This document shows, in pieces, positions 25,872 to 34,114 of a stretch of DNA of 49,686 bases. The translations under genes and the position numbers were made by a program. Positions within the stretch are counted from its first letter, which is position 1, and each line of letters opens with the position of its first letter. The notes beneath the pieces are model-generated. The model saw only the letters and a list, made by a program, of their open reading frames with translations, had not been told where the DNA came from and searched no databases. This DNA comes from an uncultured Erysipelotrichaceae bacterium (GTDB lineage Bacteria > Bacillota_I > Bacilli_A > RFN20 > CAG-826), in assembly GCA_902777015.1 (NCBI GenBank), contig CACYSA010000010.1, forward strand, positions 1 through 49,686. Reading direction: 5' to 3'.

Positions 25872-26909
25872 ATGGAAAATGAAAAATTATTAAATCTAAA
25901 GAACGCCGCTCTTAAGGAAATAGGTGATGCTAATAGTGTTGATTCTTTAAACGCTGTTAGAAACACATACTTATCTAAGAAAAGCGAACTATCTTCTTTA
26001 ACTTCCCAAATTGGTCAATTACCACCAGAAGAAAGAAAATCCTTTGGTGCGGCCTTAACGGAAGTGCGCGTGGCGATTACAACCGCAATAGAAGAAAAGA
26101 TGACTTATTTAAAAAATAAGGAATTAGAAGAAAAATTAGCCAAAGAACAAATTGATATCTCTTTACCAGGTATCTCTTATGAACCAGGTGGTAGAGATCC
26201 ATTTTATGTCATCCAAGATGAGATGATTGAAATCTTCTTAGGCATGGGCTTTGAAGTCGCTGATGGTCCAGAAGTGGAAAAGGATTTATATAACTTTGAA
26301 TTATTAAACATTCCTAAAGATCATCCTGCTAGAGATATGCAAGATACTTTCTATATCAATGATAATGAGTTATTAAGAACTCATACTTCTCCAGTCCAAG
26401 CAAGAACTATGGAAGCTAAAAAAGGCGCTCCAATTAGAATTATTTGCCCTGGTAAGACTTATAGAAGAGACGATGATGACGCTACTCACTCACATCAATT
26501 CGCTCAAATCGAAGGTTTAGTTATTGATAAAGGCATTAATATTGGTCACTTAAAAGCGACCTTAGAATTATTCGCTAAAAAGATGTTTGGCGAAAAAAGA
26601 GAAATTAGATTAAGAAGCTCTTATTTCCCATTCACAGAACCAAGTGTCGAAGTTGATATCAACTGCGCTAACTGTGGTGGTAAGGGCTGTAATATGTGCA
26701 AAGGCACAGGCTATATTGAAATCTTAGGTGCTGGTATGGTCCATCCAAATGTTTTAAAGATGAATGGTTATGATCCAGAAGAATATAGCGGTTTCGCCTT
26801 TGGCGTTGGTATTGACCGTATGGCGGTGCTCCGCTATGGCATCGATGATATTAGAAAACTTTATACCAACGATGTGAGATTCTTGAAGCAGTTCAAGAAA
26901 ATGAGCTAA
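25872..26909 (+). CDS. pheS: Phenylalanyl-tRNA synthetase alpha subunit
   Basis: The catalytic subunit of the heterotetrameric PheRS (345 aa). It has an N-terminal coiled coil (1-85) and class II motifs: [48 protein letters not shown] (motif 2), and [17 protein letters not shown] (motif 3). A zinc-ribbon-like [16 protein letters not shown] near residue 270 is common in Firmicutes PheS. ATG 25872 is chosen because GAGGG lies 5 nt upstream; GTG 25860 is rejected. It is followed by pheT after 18 nt. Confidence 0.97.
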   Translation: MENEKLLNLKNAALKEIGDANSVDSLNAVRNTYLSKKSELSSLTSQIGQLPPEERKSFGAALTEVRVAITTAIEEKMTYLKNKELEEKLAKEQIDISLPGISYEPGGRDPFYVIQDEMIEIFLGMGFEVADGPEVEKDLYNFELLNIPKDHPARDMQDTFYINDNELLRTHTSPVQARTMEAKKGAPIRIICPGKTYRRDDDDATHSHQFAQIEGLVIDKGINIGHLKATLELFAKKMFGEKREIRLRSSYFPFTEPSVEVDINCANCGGKGCNMCKGTGYIEILGAGMVHPNVLKMNGYDPEEYSGFAFGVGIDRMAVLRYGIDDIRKLYTNDVRFLKQFKKMS

Positions 26910-26927
26910 TAAGGAGGAAAAAAGATT

Positions 26928-29324
26928 ATGTTAGTTAGTTTAAAAAACGTTAGTCAATATGTCTCTTTAGAAGGCTTAACTCCAGAAGACATCGCTAATA
27001 AGTTAACTTTTGCCGGTGTCGAAGTAGAAGAAATCGTTAAATTAGCCAGTGGCACAAATCTTGTCATTGGTGAAGTTAAAGAATGTGTTGCTCATCCAAA
27101 TAGTGACCATCTCCATGTCTTAAAAGTGGATTTAGGTCCTAAATATGGTGTTACACAAATCGTCTGTGGTGCCCCTAACGCCCGCGCGGGATTAAAAGTT
27201 ATTGTTGCGCGTGTAGGCGCTAAACTCCCACAAATCGAAATCAAAGATGGTGTCATCCGTGGTGAAGCAAGTCATGGTATGTGCTGTTCACTTTTAGAAC
27301 TCGGTGTTGACGCTAAATATTTAAGTGATTACCAAAAAGCGGGTATTGAAGAATTACCAAGTGACGCTCCAGTTGGTGAAGAAGATGTCTTAGGCTATTT
27401 AGGTTTAGATGATGTTGTTTTAAATTTATCAGTTTTAGCTAATAGACCAGACTTATTGTCAATCTTCAATGTCGCTAGAGAAATTGGTGCTTTATATAAC
27501 CGTAAAGTCACTTTACCAAAAGTCGAATTAAAAGAAGATTTTAAAACTAAATTAGTGGTGGGCTCCGCCACTAATCGTTGTTCCCAATTCTCCGCTAAAG
27601 AAATTAGGGGCATTGTCACTAAAGCTTCTCCAAAATGGATGAGCGAATACTTAATGGCGATGGGTGTCCGTAGCATTAACAATATTGTTGATATTGGTAA
27701 CTATGTCATGCTCATGACTGGTCAACCATTACATATGTATGATGCCGATAAGCTCGCGGAAGCAAAATTAACTGCCCAAGATGATTATGAAGGTGACTTC
27801 GTCGCCCTTGATGAAAAGACATATAAAGTCATTAAAGGTGATATCGTCATCGCTTGCAAAAATAAGCCAATGTGTTTAGGTGGTGTGATGGGTAGCTTAG
27901 CATGCGCTGTTGATGAAAATACTAAGAATATTTATATCGAATCCGCTTCTTTTGATGGAGCTTCTATCCGTCATACAAGCAATAGATTAGGTTTATCTAG
28001 TGAATCTTCTCAAAGATTCGTTAAAGGCACAAACCATTTCCAAAGTGAATATGTTTTAAATTATGCCGCTAAATTAATTAACGAATTATGTGACGCTAAA
28101 GAAAATAGTAATAATATCGTTTATCAAGGAGAAGAACACAAAGAGAAGATTATTAAATCTTCCGTTAAACGCATTAATGATCGTTTAGGTACAGAATTCA
28201 AAGAAAGTGAAATCGTTGATGTCTTAACTAGATTAAATTTTGAAGTCAAAGACACAAAAGACGGCTTTGAAGTTAAAGTTCCTGATTATAGACTTGATGT
28301 TACATGTGACGCTGACTTAAGCGAAGAAGTGATTCGTTTATTAGGCTTAGAACATGTTAAGAGTATCTTACCTTGCTTAGACACCAAAGTTGGTATGCTC
28401 TCTTTAAAACAACAACGTTTAAAGAACATCCGTCATTATTTATTATCTCAAGGTCTAGATGAATGCTTAACATATTCTCTTGTTTCTAAAAAGAAACAAA
28501 ATGACTTCAATTTATTACATAATGAAGAGCATTATGTCATCCTTAATCCATTAACCGATGAAAGAGAAGTCTTTAGAACACATATCTTAGCTTCCTTATT
28601 AGGCGCTGCCTCTTATAACGTTGCTAGACAAAATAAAAACTTAGCGTTATTTGAAACTAGTAACATGATTTCTAAACAAAGTAGAAGTGAACACTTAGCC
28701 ATCGTCTTAGTGGGTCAAGATATTAGACAAGGTCAACTCGTGAAAGAAAATTATAATTTCTTCCATATGAAAGGTCTTGTTGAAGGCTTATTTACAATAC
28801 TTGGTATTGAACCAACTAGATATAGATTTGAAAGATTTGTTGACGCTAATCATGAATTACATCCAGGAAAAGCGGCAAATATCATCTTCCAAAACAAGAA
28901 GATTGGTGTTTTAGGTGAATTACATCCAAATCAAATCGATAAATATGATTTAGGTAAAACTAATGCAGTAGTGTTAGAAATGGATGTTGAAGCTTTACTT
29001 GACGCAAAAGTTAGTGAAACTAAAATGTCACCAATTTCTAAATTCCCAAGTGTTTCTAGAGACTTAGCTTTCGTTCTTGACGCTAATATTGCCGCAGGCG
29101 ATATCGTTAGAGCGGTCAAAAAAGTCGGTGGCTCATATGTTATTAACTGTGAAGTCTTTGATATTTATCAAGGCGCTAATATCGCTGAAGGTAAAAAGTC
29201 CATGGCAATATCAGTCACATATCGTAAAGATGATGCCACATTAACAGAAAAAGAAGTTAGTGATGCTGAAGAAAAGATTAAATTCGAATTATCACGTAAC
29301 TTTAAAGCGGAGATCCGTAGTTAA
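26928..29324 (+). CDS. pheT: Phenylalanyl-tRNA synthetase beta subunit
   Basis: The 798-aa beta subunit. It has the N-terminal tRNA-binding EMAP-like domain (about 40-150, with HPNSDHLHVLKVDLG), the B3/B4 editing module (about 210-375, RSINNIVDIGNYVMLMTGQP), the B5 domain (about 405-475), and the C-terminal FDX-ACB anticodon-binding domain (PKFPSVSRDLAFV-like, near 705). Length is normal. AAGGAGG precedes the start with good spacing. Its stop TAA overlaps the yceD start by one base. Confidence 0.97.
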   Translation: MLVSLKNVSQYVSLEGLTPEDIANKLTFAGVEVEEIVKLASGTNLVIGEVKECVAHPNSDHLHVLKVDLGPKYGVTQIVCGAPNARAGLKVIVARVGAKLPQIEIKDGVIRGEASHGMCCSLLELGVDAKYLSDYQKAGIEELPSDAPVGEEDVLGYLGLDDVVLNLSVLANRPDLLSIFNVAREIGALYNRKVTLPKVELKEDFKTKLVVGSATNRCSQFSAKEIRGIVTKASPKWMSEYLMAMGVRSINNIVDIGNYVMLMTGQPLHMYDADKLAEAKLTAQDDYEGDFVALDEKTYKVIKGDIVIACKNKPMCLGGVMGSLACAVDENTKNIYIESASFDGASIRHTSNRLGLSSESSQRFVKGTNHFQSEYVLNYAAKLINELCDAKENSNNIVYQGEEHKEKIIKSSVKRINDRLGTEFKESEIVDVLTRLNFEVKDTKDGFEVKVPDYRLDVTCDADLSEEVIRLLGLEHVKSILPCLDTKVGMLSLKQQRLKNIRHYLLSQGLDECLTYSLVSKKKQNDFNLLHNEEHYVILNPLTDEREVFRTHILASLLGAASYNVARQNKNLALFETSNMISKQSRSEHLAIVLVGQDIRQGQLVKENYNFFHMKGLVEGLFTILGIEPTRYRFERFVDANHELHPGKAANIIFQNKKIGVLGELHPNQIDKYDLGKTNAVVLEMDVEALLDAKVSETKMSPISKFPSVSRDLAFVLDANIAAGDIVRAVKKVGGSYVINCEVFDIYQGANIAEGKKSMAISVTYRKDDATLTEKEVSDAEEKIKFELSRNFKAEIRS

Positions 29325-29827
29325 TGAAATTAAATCGTGTAACATTACCCGATAACAAACCACAAACATATACTGAAGAAGTAGATTTTTCAAAATACCC
29401 ATTTGATGAAAATCATGTGAGAAGAATCGATTCTTGTAGTGTTAAAGTTGTGGCCACTGATTTTGGTGATGTCTTGCAAGTGCAATTAAGCGGGGAAGCT
29501 CATGTTATTGCTTCTTGTTCATACACTTTAGAGGATGTTCCTCTAGATGTGAAATTTAAAGATTCATTCTATTTCACTGATTCTAAAGATAATGAAGCAG
29601 AAGATTGCTACTTTGAATCAGGTGTGGAAATTGATTTAGACCCCCATATCTTAGCCCTAATCCTTGCGGAAGTTCCTCATACATTAACTAAAAGTGGTGC
29701 TTCTTTACCAAAAAGCGGTAATGGTTATCGTGTCTTAAGCGAAGATGATTATTTAAAAGAAAAAAATCACAAAGGTAACAGTGCTTTTGACATCTTAGAT
29801 ACCATCGAATTTGATGATAATGATTAA
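29324..29827 (+). CDS. yceD: YceD/DUF177 family protein (23S rRNA accumulation)
   Basis: A 167-aa DUF177 protein. Family signatures are LQVQLSGEAHVIASCSYTLE, VPLDV, and the acidic-hydrophobic C-terminal pattern with IDLDPHILALILAEVP. In E. coli the family affects 23S rRNA levels and usually sits directly upstream of rpmF (L32). Here it is coupled to pheT, with GGAG inside the pheT end, and is followed by a terminator instead of rpmF. Confidence 0.85.
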   Translation: MKLNRVTLPDNKPQTYTEEVDFSKYPFDENHVRRIDSCSVKVVATDFGDVLQVQLSGEAHVIASCSYTLEDVPLDVKFKDSFYFTDSKDNEAEDCYFESGVEIDLDPHILALILAEVPHTLTKSGASLPKSGNGYRVLSEDDYLKEKNHKGNSAFDILDTIEFDDND

Positions 29828-29853
29828 ATAACTTATAAAATAAGTTAAATAGC

Positions 29854-29882
29854 AAATCCCATCCAAAAAATGGGATTTTTCT
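29854..29882 (+). terminator. Terminator after pheST-yceD
   Basis: AAATCCCAT (29854-29862) pairs with ATGGGATTT (29870-29878), followed by T residues. A second perfect hairpin, AACTTAT-AAA-ATAAGTT, lies at 29830-29846. Confidence 0.85.
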
Positions 29883-29948
29883 TTATCTTAATATTTCTTT
29901 TAAAATGTATTGCAATTCACAAAATAGAATGAAATAATATATGTACCA

Positions 29949-29975
29949 GTGGTAATACAGTGGGAGAAAGTGGGA
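29949..29975 (+). promoter_or_regulatory. MraZ-box repeats upstream of mraZ
   Basis: Three GTGG-containing repeats (GTGGT at 29949, GTGGG at 29960 and at 29970) are spaced 11 and 10 bp apart immediately before the mraZ ATG. MraZ proteins bind short direct repeats of this kind to autoregulate the operon. A possible promoter (TTGCAA at about 29910, TAATAT at about 29935) is weak. Confidence 0.65.
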
Positions 29976-29979
29976 AAAA

Positions 29980-30411
29980 ATGTATTTCGGTAGTTTTGCT
30001 CATAACTTAGATGATAAAGGCCGCTTAATGATTCCTCGTAAGATGAGAGAAGAATTAGGCTATAAGGTCTACATCATGAAAGGCTTTGAAGGCTCTTTAT
30101 CTTTATACGATGAAAGTGGCTATCAAAAACTAGTTAATGAATTTACAAGACTTTCCTTCAATCAACAAAAGGTTCGTGACTATTTACGTCTCCAATTCGC
30201 TTCAACTTATGAAATGGATGTCGATAAATTAGGTCGTGTTCAACTTCCAGCTGCCTTGCTAACTAAATACAACATTTCTAAAGAAGTTCTCGTTCTTGGT
30301 ATCGGTGATCACATCGAAGTATGGGATAAAGCTAAATACGAAGAATACGAAAACAGCATTAGAGATAATTTCGAAAGTATCGCTGAAGAAATCGATGCTA
30401 AGAAGGACTAA
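29980..30411 (+). CDS. mraZ: Transcriptional regulator MraZ
   Basis: A 143-aa protein with two AbrB/SpoVT-type domains, first MYFGSFAHNLDDKGRLMIPRK and second YEMDVDKLGRVQLPAALL, each with the conserved DxxGR motif. MraZ forms a ring that binds repeats in its own promoter and controls the division cluster. The three GTGG repeats just upstream fit this. It is the first gene of mraZ-rsmH-small membrane protein. Confidence 0.96.
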   Translation: MYFGSFAHNLDDKGRLMIPRKMREELGYKVYIMKGFEGSLSLYDESGYQKLVNEFTRLSFNQQKVRDYLRLQFASTYEMDVDKLGRVQLPAALLTKYNISKEVLVLGIGDHIEVWDKAKYEEYENSIRDNFESIAEEIDAKKD

Positions 30412-30412
30412 T

Positions 30413-31369
30413 ATGGATGAACACATTCCTGTCCTTCTAAATGAAGTTATTACTGGATTAGACATCAAACCATCTGGCACATACGTTGATCTGACTGTCG
30501 GTAGAGGTGGGCATAGTAGTGAAATATTGTCTCGCTTAGAAAGTGGTCACCTCATCTGTGTAGATCAAGATGCGGAAGCGATTGAAGCTTCCCAAGCCAG
30601 ATTATCTAAAATCTCAAATAACTTTGAGATAGTAAGATATAACTTCTCCCATCTTGAAGAAATTCTTCAAGAAAAAGGGATAAAAGAAGTTGATGGTATC
30701 TTGATGGATCTCGGAGTCAGTTCCCCACAATTTGATAAAGGGGAAAGAGGATTCTCTTATAAAGAGGATGCCAGACTCGACATGAGAATGGATCAAAGAC
30801 AAGAATTATCCGCTTACGAGATCATCAATAACTATGGTTTAGAAGATTTAACAAAAATCTTTCAAATATATGGCGAAGAGAAATATAGTTACTCAATCGC
30901 TAAAAACATCATCAAAGCTCGTGAGCTTAAACCAATCGAAACAACATTAGAACTTGTGGAGATTATTAAAAAAAGCAAGCCCATGAAAGAGCTTAAAAAA
31001 GTGGGGCATCCCGCTAAACAAGTATTCCAAGCGTTAAGAATCGCCGTTAATGACGAACTCAATGTCTTAGAAAAAACACTCAAAGTGGCCTTAGCCCACT
31101 TAAAACCCGGTGGCAGGTTAGCCGTGATCACCTTCCACAGTGGCGAAGATAGAATCGTAAAAAATATCTTCAAAGAAGCGGCAGTAGAAGTTGGTAATAG
31201 ATTGGATGGACCAATGACTACTATAGCAAAGGATTACATCCTTATTAATCATAAACCGATTACCGCTAGCGAAGATGAATTAGAAAGAAATCATCGCAGC
31301 GCTAGTGCAAAATTAAGGATTATTGCAAGAAAAGAAAGGAGGCAACAATCATATGGTTATGAAAGATAA
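30413..31369 (+). CDS. rsmH: 16S rRNA (cytosine-1402-N4)-methyltransferase RsmH (MraW)
   Basis: A 318-aa SAM-dependent methyltransferase acting on C1402 of 16S rRNA in the ribosomal P site. Visible motifs are HIPVLLNEVI, YVDLTVGRGGHSSEIL (SAM loop), GILMDLGVSSPQFD, ERGFSYKEDARLDMRMD, FQALRIAVNDEL and FHSGEDRIVK. The ATG at 30413 follows AAGGA and lies 1 nt after the mraZ stop. Placement after mraZ is conserved in nearly all bacteria with a division cluster. Confidence 0.97.
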   Translation: MDEHIPVLLNEVITGLDIKPSGTYVDLTVGRGGHSSEILSRLESGHLICVDQDAEAIEASQARLSKISNNFEIVRYNFSHLEEILQEKGIKEVDGILMDLGVSSPQFDKGERGFSYKEDARLDMRMDQRQELSAYEIINNYGLEDLTKIFQIYGEEKYSYSIAKNIIKARELKPIETTLELVEIIKKSKPMKELKKVGHPAKQVFQALRIAVNDELNVLEKTLKVALAHLKPGGRLAVITFHSGEDRIVKNIFKEAAVEVGNRLDGPMTTIAKDYILINHKPITASEDELERNHRSASAKLRIIARKERRQQSYGYER

Positions 31370-31571
31370 ATTAGTTAAATTCAATCACAAAGGAATGTAT
31401 TACCGTTTACGCAGACTTGGCTTCACATTTTTAGCAGTAGTGTCGATTGGTACGATTGTTGCAGTCCCAACCTACATTACTATGCGTGAAATAACCAACC
31501 ATGCGCAACACGCAGAAGAAGAACAACCTGAGTTATTAGAAGAAGATGGTATCGAACTATCCTCTTATTAA
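31353..31571 (+). CDS. Small membrane protein in the FtsL position
   Basis: A 72-aa protein with a basic N-terminus, one transmembrane segment at about residues 22-45 (FTFLAVVSIGTIVAVPTYIT), and a short acidic tail (AEEEQPELLEEDGIEL). Its position directly after rsmH, overlapping it by 17 nt with a strong GGAGG, is that of ftsL. The extracytoplasmic coiled coil of true FtsL is nearly absent, so an FtsL remnant is possible but not demonstrated by sequence. Confidence 0.6.
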   Translation: MVMKDKLVKFNHKGMYYRLRRLGFTFLAVVSIGTIVAVPTYITMREITNHAQHAEEEQPELLEEDGIELSSY

Positions 31572-31610
31572 TAAAAAATTTCTCCTTATTTGTCCATTTC
31601 CTCATGGACT

Positions 31611-31646
31611 GAAGTCGTAAGTGACATTGCGGCTTCTTTTCTTTTT
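31611..31646 (+). terminator. Terminator splitting the mraZ and ftsA transcription units
   Basis: GAAGTCGTAA pairs with TTGCGGCTTC (with two G-U pairs) around GTGACA, followed by TTTTCTTTTT. It separates mraZ-rsmH from ftsA-ftsZ. Confidence 0.85.
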
Positions 31647-31731
31647 AGTCTAAAATTAGTAAATATTCAGTAATTAAATGGTATTAAAAAATGCTGAATA
31701 ACACTTTCTTAACTATTTATTAGTTAATATG

Positions 31732-31760
31732 TTGTATATTGCAAAAAAATTATCTAAAAT
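31732..31760 (+). promoter_or_regulatory. ftsA-ftsZ promoter
   Basis: -35 TTGTAT (31732-31737), 17-bp spacer, -10 TAAAAT (31755-31760). A perfect inverted repeat, TTAACTA-TTTAT-TAGTTAA (31709-31727), lies just upstream and may be an operator. Confidence 0.65.
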
Positions 31761-31781
31761 AAAGAAAATTGGTATTTTATT

Positions 31782-32987
31782 ATGGATAAACCTATTGCCG
31801 CTATTGAACTTGGTTCTAAAAAATTGAAATTAGTCGTTGGCTATGAAATCGATGGCCAAATTTATGTTTTATATACATTAACTAAACCTTATGGTAATGC
31901 AATTGAAGCCGGGAACTTCGTTGATGCTAACAAAGTTAGTGAAACTATTTCTAGCATTCGTGAATTTACTGATCCTTCCGCTAAGCTCAGACTTAATATC
32001 TCTGATGTTTTATTATGCTTACCACCATATAATTTAGGTATTTATCAAACTAGACAAGTGACGACAGTTGTTACTGAAGATAGCAAAATCTCACAACTCG
32101 ATATTAAAAATATCTATGCTTTAATTAGAAATAGTGCTTATCCATTGAATGATAAAACCTTAGTGGATGTTGTTCCTGAAAGTTTTACTTTAGATCAAGG
32201 CCGTATCTTTGCGCGTCCACCAATGGGTGAATCTTCAAGCACATTAACTGTTTCCGCAAAAGTCCAAACATTACCAAAAATCTTAGTGGAAAATTATCAA
32301 AACGTCTTAATGAGTGGTGGCATGGTTTCTAGAAGAAACGTCATCTCTTCATTAGGTGCTGCTGAATTAATTAATTCATATGAAGGTATGCCTAAAAACT
32401 ACATCCTAGTTGATATTGGCTCAAGTGTTACTACCGTATCTTTTATTGGTAACGGCGCTCTTTATGGCTCTACTTATTTTGCCTGGGGCGGGGATAACAT
32501 TACTGAAAGAATTATTGAAAGATTCAATATTAATGAAGCAGATGCGGAAAAATATAAGATCATGTACGGCATCGATTACCGCCAAATGAACTTTAAAGCC
32601 CCAATCTGTACAACAGAAGATGATTTAGGACAAGTTGTTCACCATTATAACGATGAACTTAATGAAATCATTAAAGGTGAACTTGAAATCTTCGTTAAAG
32701 AATTAAATGAAGCTATTCATAACCTCGTTGTTCAACACGATAAATCTTACGCTAACTTCCCAATGTTACTCGTTGGTGGTGGCTCTGAACTTAATGGCTT
32801 ATGCCAATATATCGCTCCAAAAGTAATGAGCGAAACAGTGCAAGTTGTGAAGCCAAAAACATTAGGTGCGAGAAACGCCACATTCTTCAATTGTTTAGGC
32901 GCTATCTTAACTTATTCAAAATATCCAAACTTAAATGATGAGAGCCATCCTCGTGTTGGTGTCTTATCAAGAAACCAAGTTAAATAA
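31782..32987 (+). CDS. ftsA: Cell division protein FtsA
   Basis: A 401-aa actin-like ATPase that anchors FtsZ filaments to the membrane in other bacteria. Actin-fold motifs are AAIELGSKKLKLVVG (phosphate 1), NYILVDIGSSVTTVSFI (phosphate 2), and MLLVGGGSELNGL (adenosine). A 1C-like subdomain (VVPESFTLDQ region) is present. The C-terminus ends HPRVGVLSRNQVK and shows no obvious amphipathic membrane-targeting helix, unlike typical FtsA. Spacing to ftsZ is 14 nt with AAGGAGA. Confidence 0.92.
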   Translation: MDKPIAAIELGSKKLKLVVGYEIDGQIYVLYTLTKPYGNAIEAGNFVDANKVSETISSIREFTDPSAKLRLNISDVLLCLPPYNLGIYQTRQVTTVVTEDSKISQLDIKNIYALIRNSAYPLNDKTLVDVVPESFTLDQGRIFARPPMGESSSTLTVSAKVQTLPKILVENYQNVLMSGGMVSRRNVISSLGAAELINSYEGMPKNYILVDIGSSVTTVSFIGNGALYGSTYFAWGGDNITERIIERFNINEADAEKYKIMYGIDYRQMNFKAPICTTEDDLGQVVHHYNDELNEIIKGELEIFVKELNEAIHNLVVQHDKSYANFPMLLVGGGSELNGLCQYIAPKVMSETVQVVKPKTLGARNATFFNCLGAILTYSKYPNLNDESHPRVGVLSRNQVK

Positions 32988-33001
32988 AGGAGAGAAAATA
33001 T

Positions 33002-34114
33002 ATGCAAAATTATGATTTAGATAATTTCGAACCCGCAGCGAAGATCGTTGTCATCGGTGTCGGTGGCGCTGGTAATAATGCTGTTAATAGAATGATCGAT
33101 GAAGAAATCGCTAATGTCGAATTCTGGGTCGCTAACACAGATAAACAAGCTCTTTCTACAAGTAAATCTCTCCATCGTTTAATCTTGGGTCAAGAAATCA
33201 CTGGTGGTTTAGGCGCTGGTGGTGAACCAGAAATCGGTGAAAAAGCCGCTGAAGCTAGTGCAGAAGACATTAGAGAAATCGTGAAAGATGCCAACATGGT
33301 TTTCGTTGCCGCTGGTATGGGTGGAGGCACAGGTACAGGTGCTGCTCCAGTTGTGGCACGTATTGCTCGTGACGCTGGTGCGCTCGTCATTGCTATTGTC
33401 ACTCGTCCATTTACTTTTGAAGGTAAAAAGAGAGTGGTTAATTCCATCGCTGGCTTAAATAAATTAAAAGAAAATGTCGACGCTATCATCGTTGTTAGTA
33501 ACGATAAATTATTGATGACTGCAGGAAATTCCGCTATTTCACAAGCCTTCAATGAATCAGATAAAGTTTTAGCTCAATCCGTAAGAACTGTTGTTGATTT
33601 GATTCTTCTTCCAGCCGTTATCAATCTTGACTTCGCTGATGTCCGTTCAACATTAAAAGACGCTGGTGTCAGTATGATTGGCTTCGGTGTTGGTTCAGGT
33701 CAAAATAGAGCAAAAGATGCCGCTAACGCAGCGATTAATTCTCCTTTACTTGAAGCTTCTATCGCTGGCGCTAGAAGAGCGATTGTCGCTGTGACATGTG
33801 GTCCTAACGTTTCATTATTCGATGCCCAAGATACAGTTAACCTCTTAATTAACGCATCTGGTCATGATGTTGACGTCAAATTCGGTGTTTCCATCAACGA
33901 TCAATTGAATGATGAAATCTTAGTGAGCGTTATCGCTAGTGACTTCGAAGAAGAATATGACTTCTCTAAGACAAGTGGTTATACCGCTCCAGCAAGACAA
34001 ACTCCTGATCCAGTTTTAACAAATTTACAAAAAGAAGACGAGCAACAAGCTAATCCTAACGCTGAAAACGATATGGATACTAACTCCATTCTTCCAGACT
34101 TTTTACAAAACTAA
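33002..34114 (+). CDS. ftsZ: Cell division protein FtsZ
   Basis: A 370-aa tubulin-like GTPase that forms the division ring. GTP-binding motifs are VIGVGGAGNNAVNRM, AGMGGGTGTGAAPVVA (the tubulin signature) and the T7-loop stretch NLDFADVRSTLKDAG. The C-terminal tail is a linker of about 50 residues followed by SILPDFLQN, which matches the conserved peptide that binds FtsA and other partners. Its stop overlaps the start of the next gene by one base. Confidence 0.98.
   Translation: MQNYDLDNFEPAAKIVVIGVGGAGNNAVNRMIDEEIANVEFWVANTDKQALSTSKSLHRLILGQEITGGLGAGGEPEIGEKAAEASAEDIREIVKDANMVFVAAGMGGGTGTGAAPVVARIARDAGALVIAIVTRPFTFEGKKRVVNSIAGLNKLKENVDAIIVVSNDKLLMTAGNSAISQAFNESDKVLAQSVRTVVDLILLPAVINLDFADVRSTLKDAGVSMIGFGVGSGQNRAKDAANAAINSPLLEASIAGARRAIVAVTCGPNVSLFDAQDTVNLLINASGHDVDVKFGVSINDQLNDEILVSVIASDFEEEYDFSKTSGYTAPARQTPDPVLTNLQKEDEQQANPNAENDMDTNSILPDFLQN

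Noticed and set aside
30296..30412. Upstream extension of rsmH inside mraZ
   Set aside because: It would overlap mraZ by over 100 nt; homology and the AAGGA site support ATG 30413.
33190..33552. A 120-codon minus-strand ORF within ftsZ
   Set aside because: Composition is that of the antisense of FtsZ and it has no ribosome binding site or neighbours.
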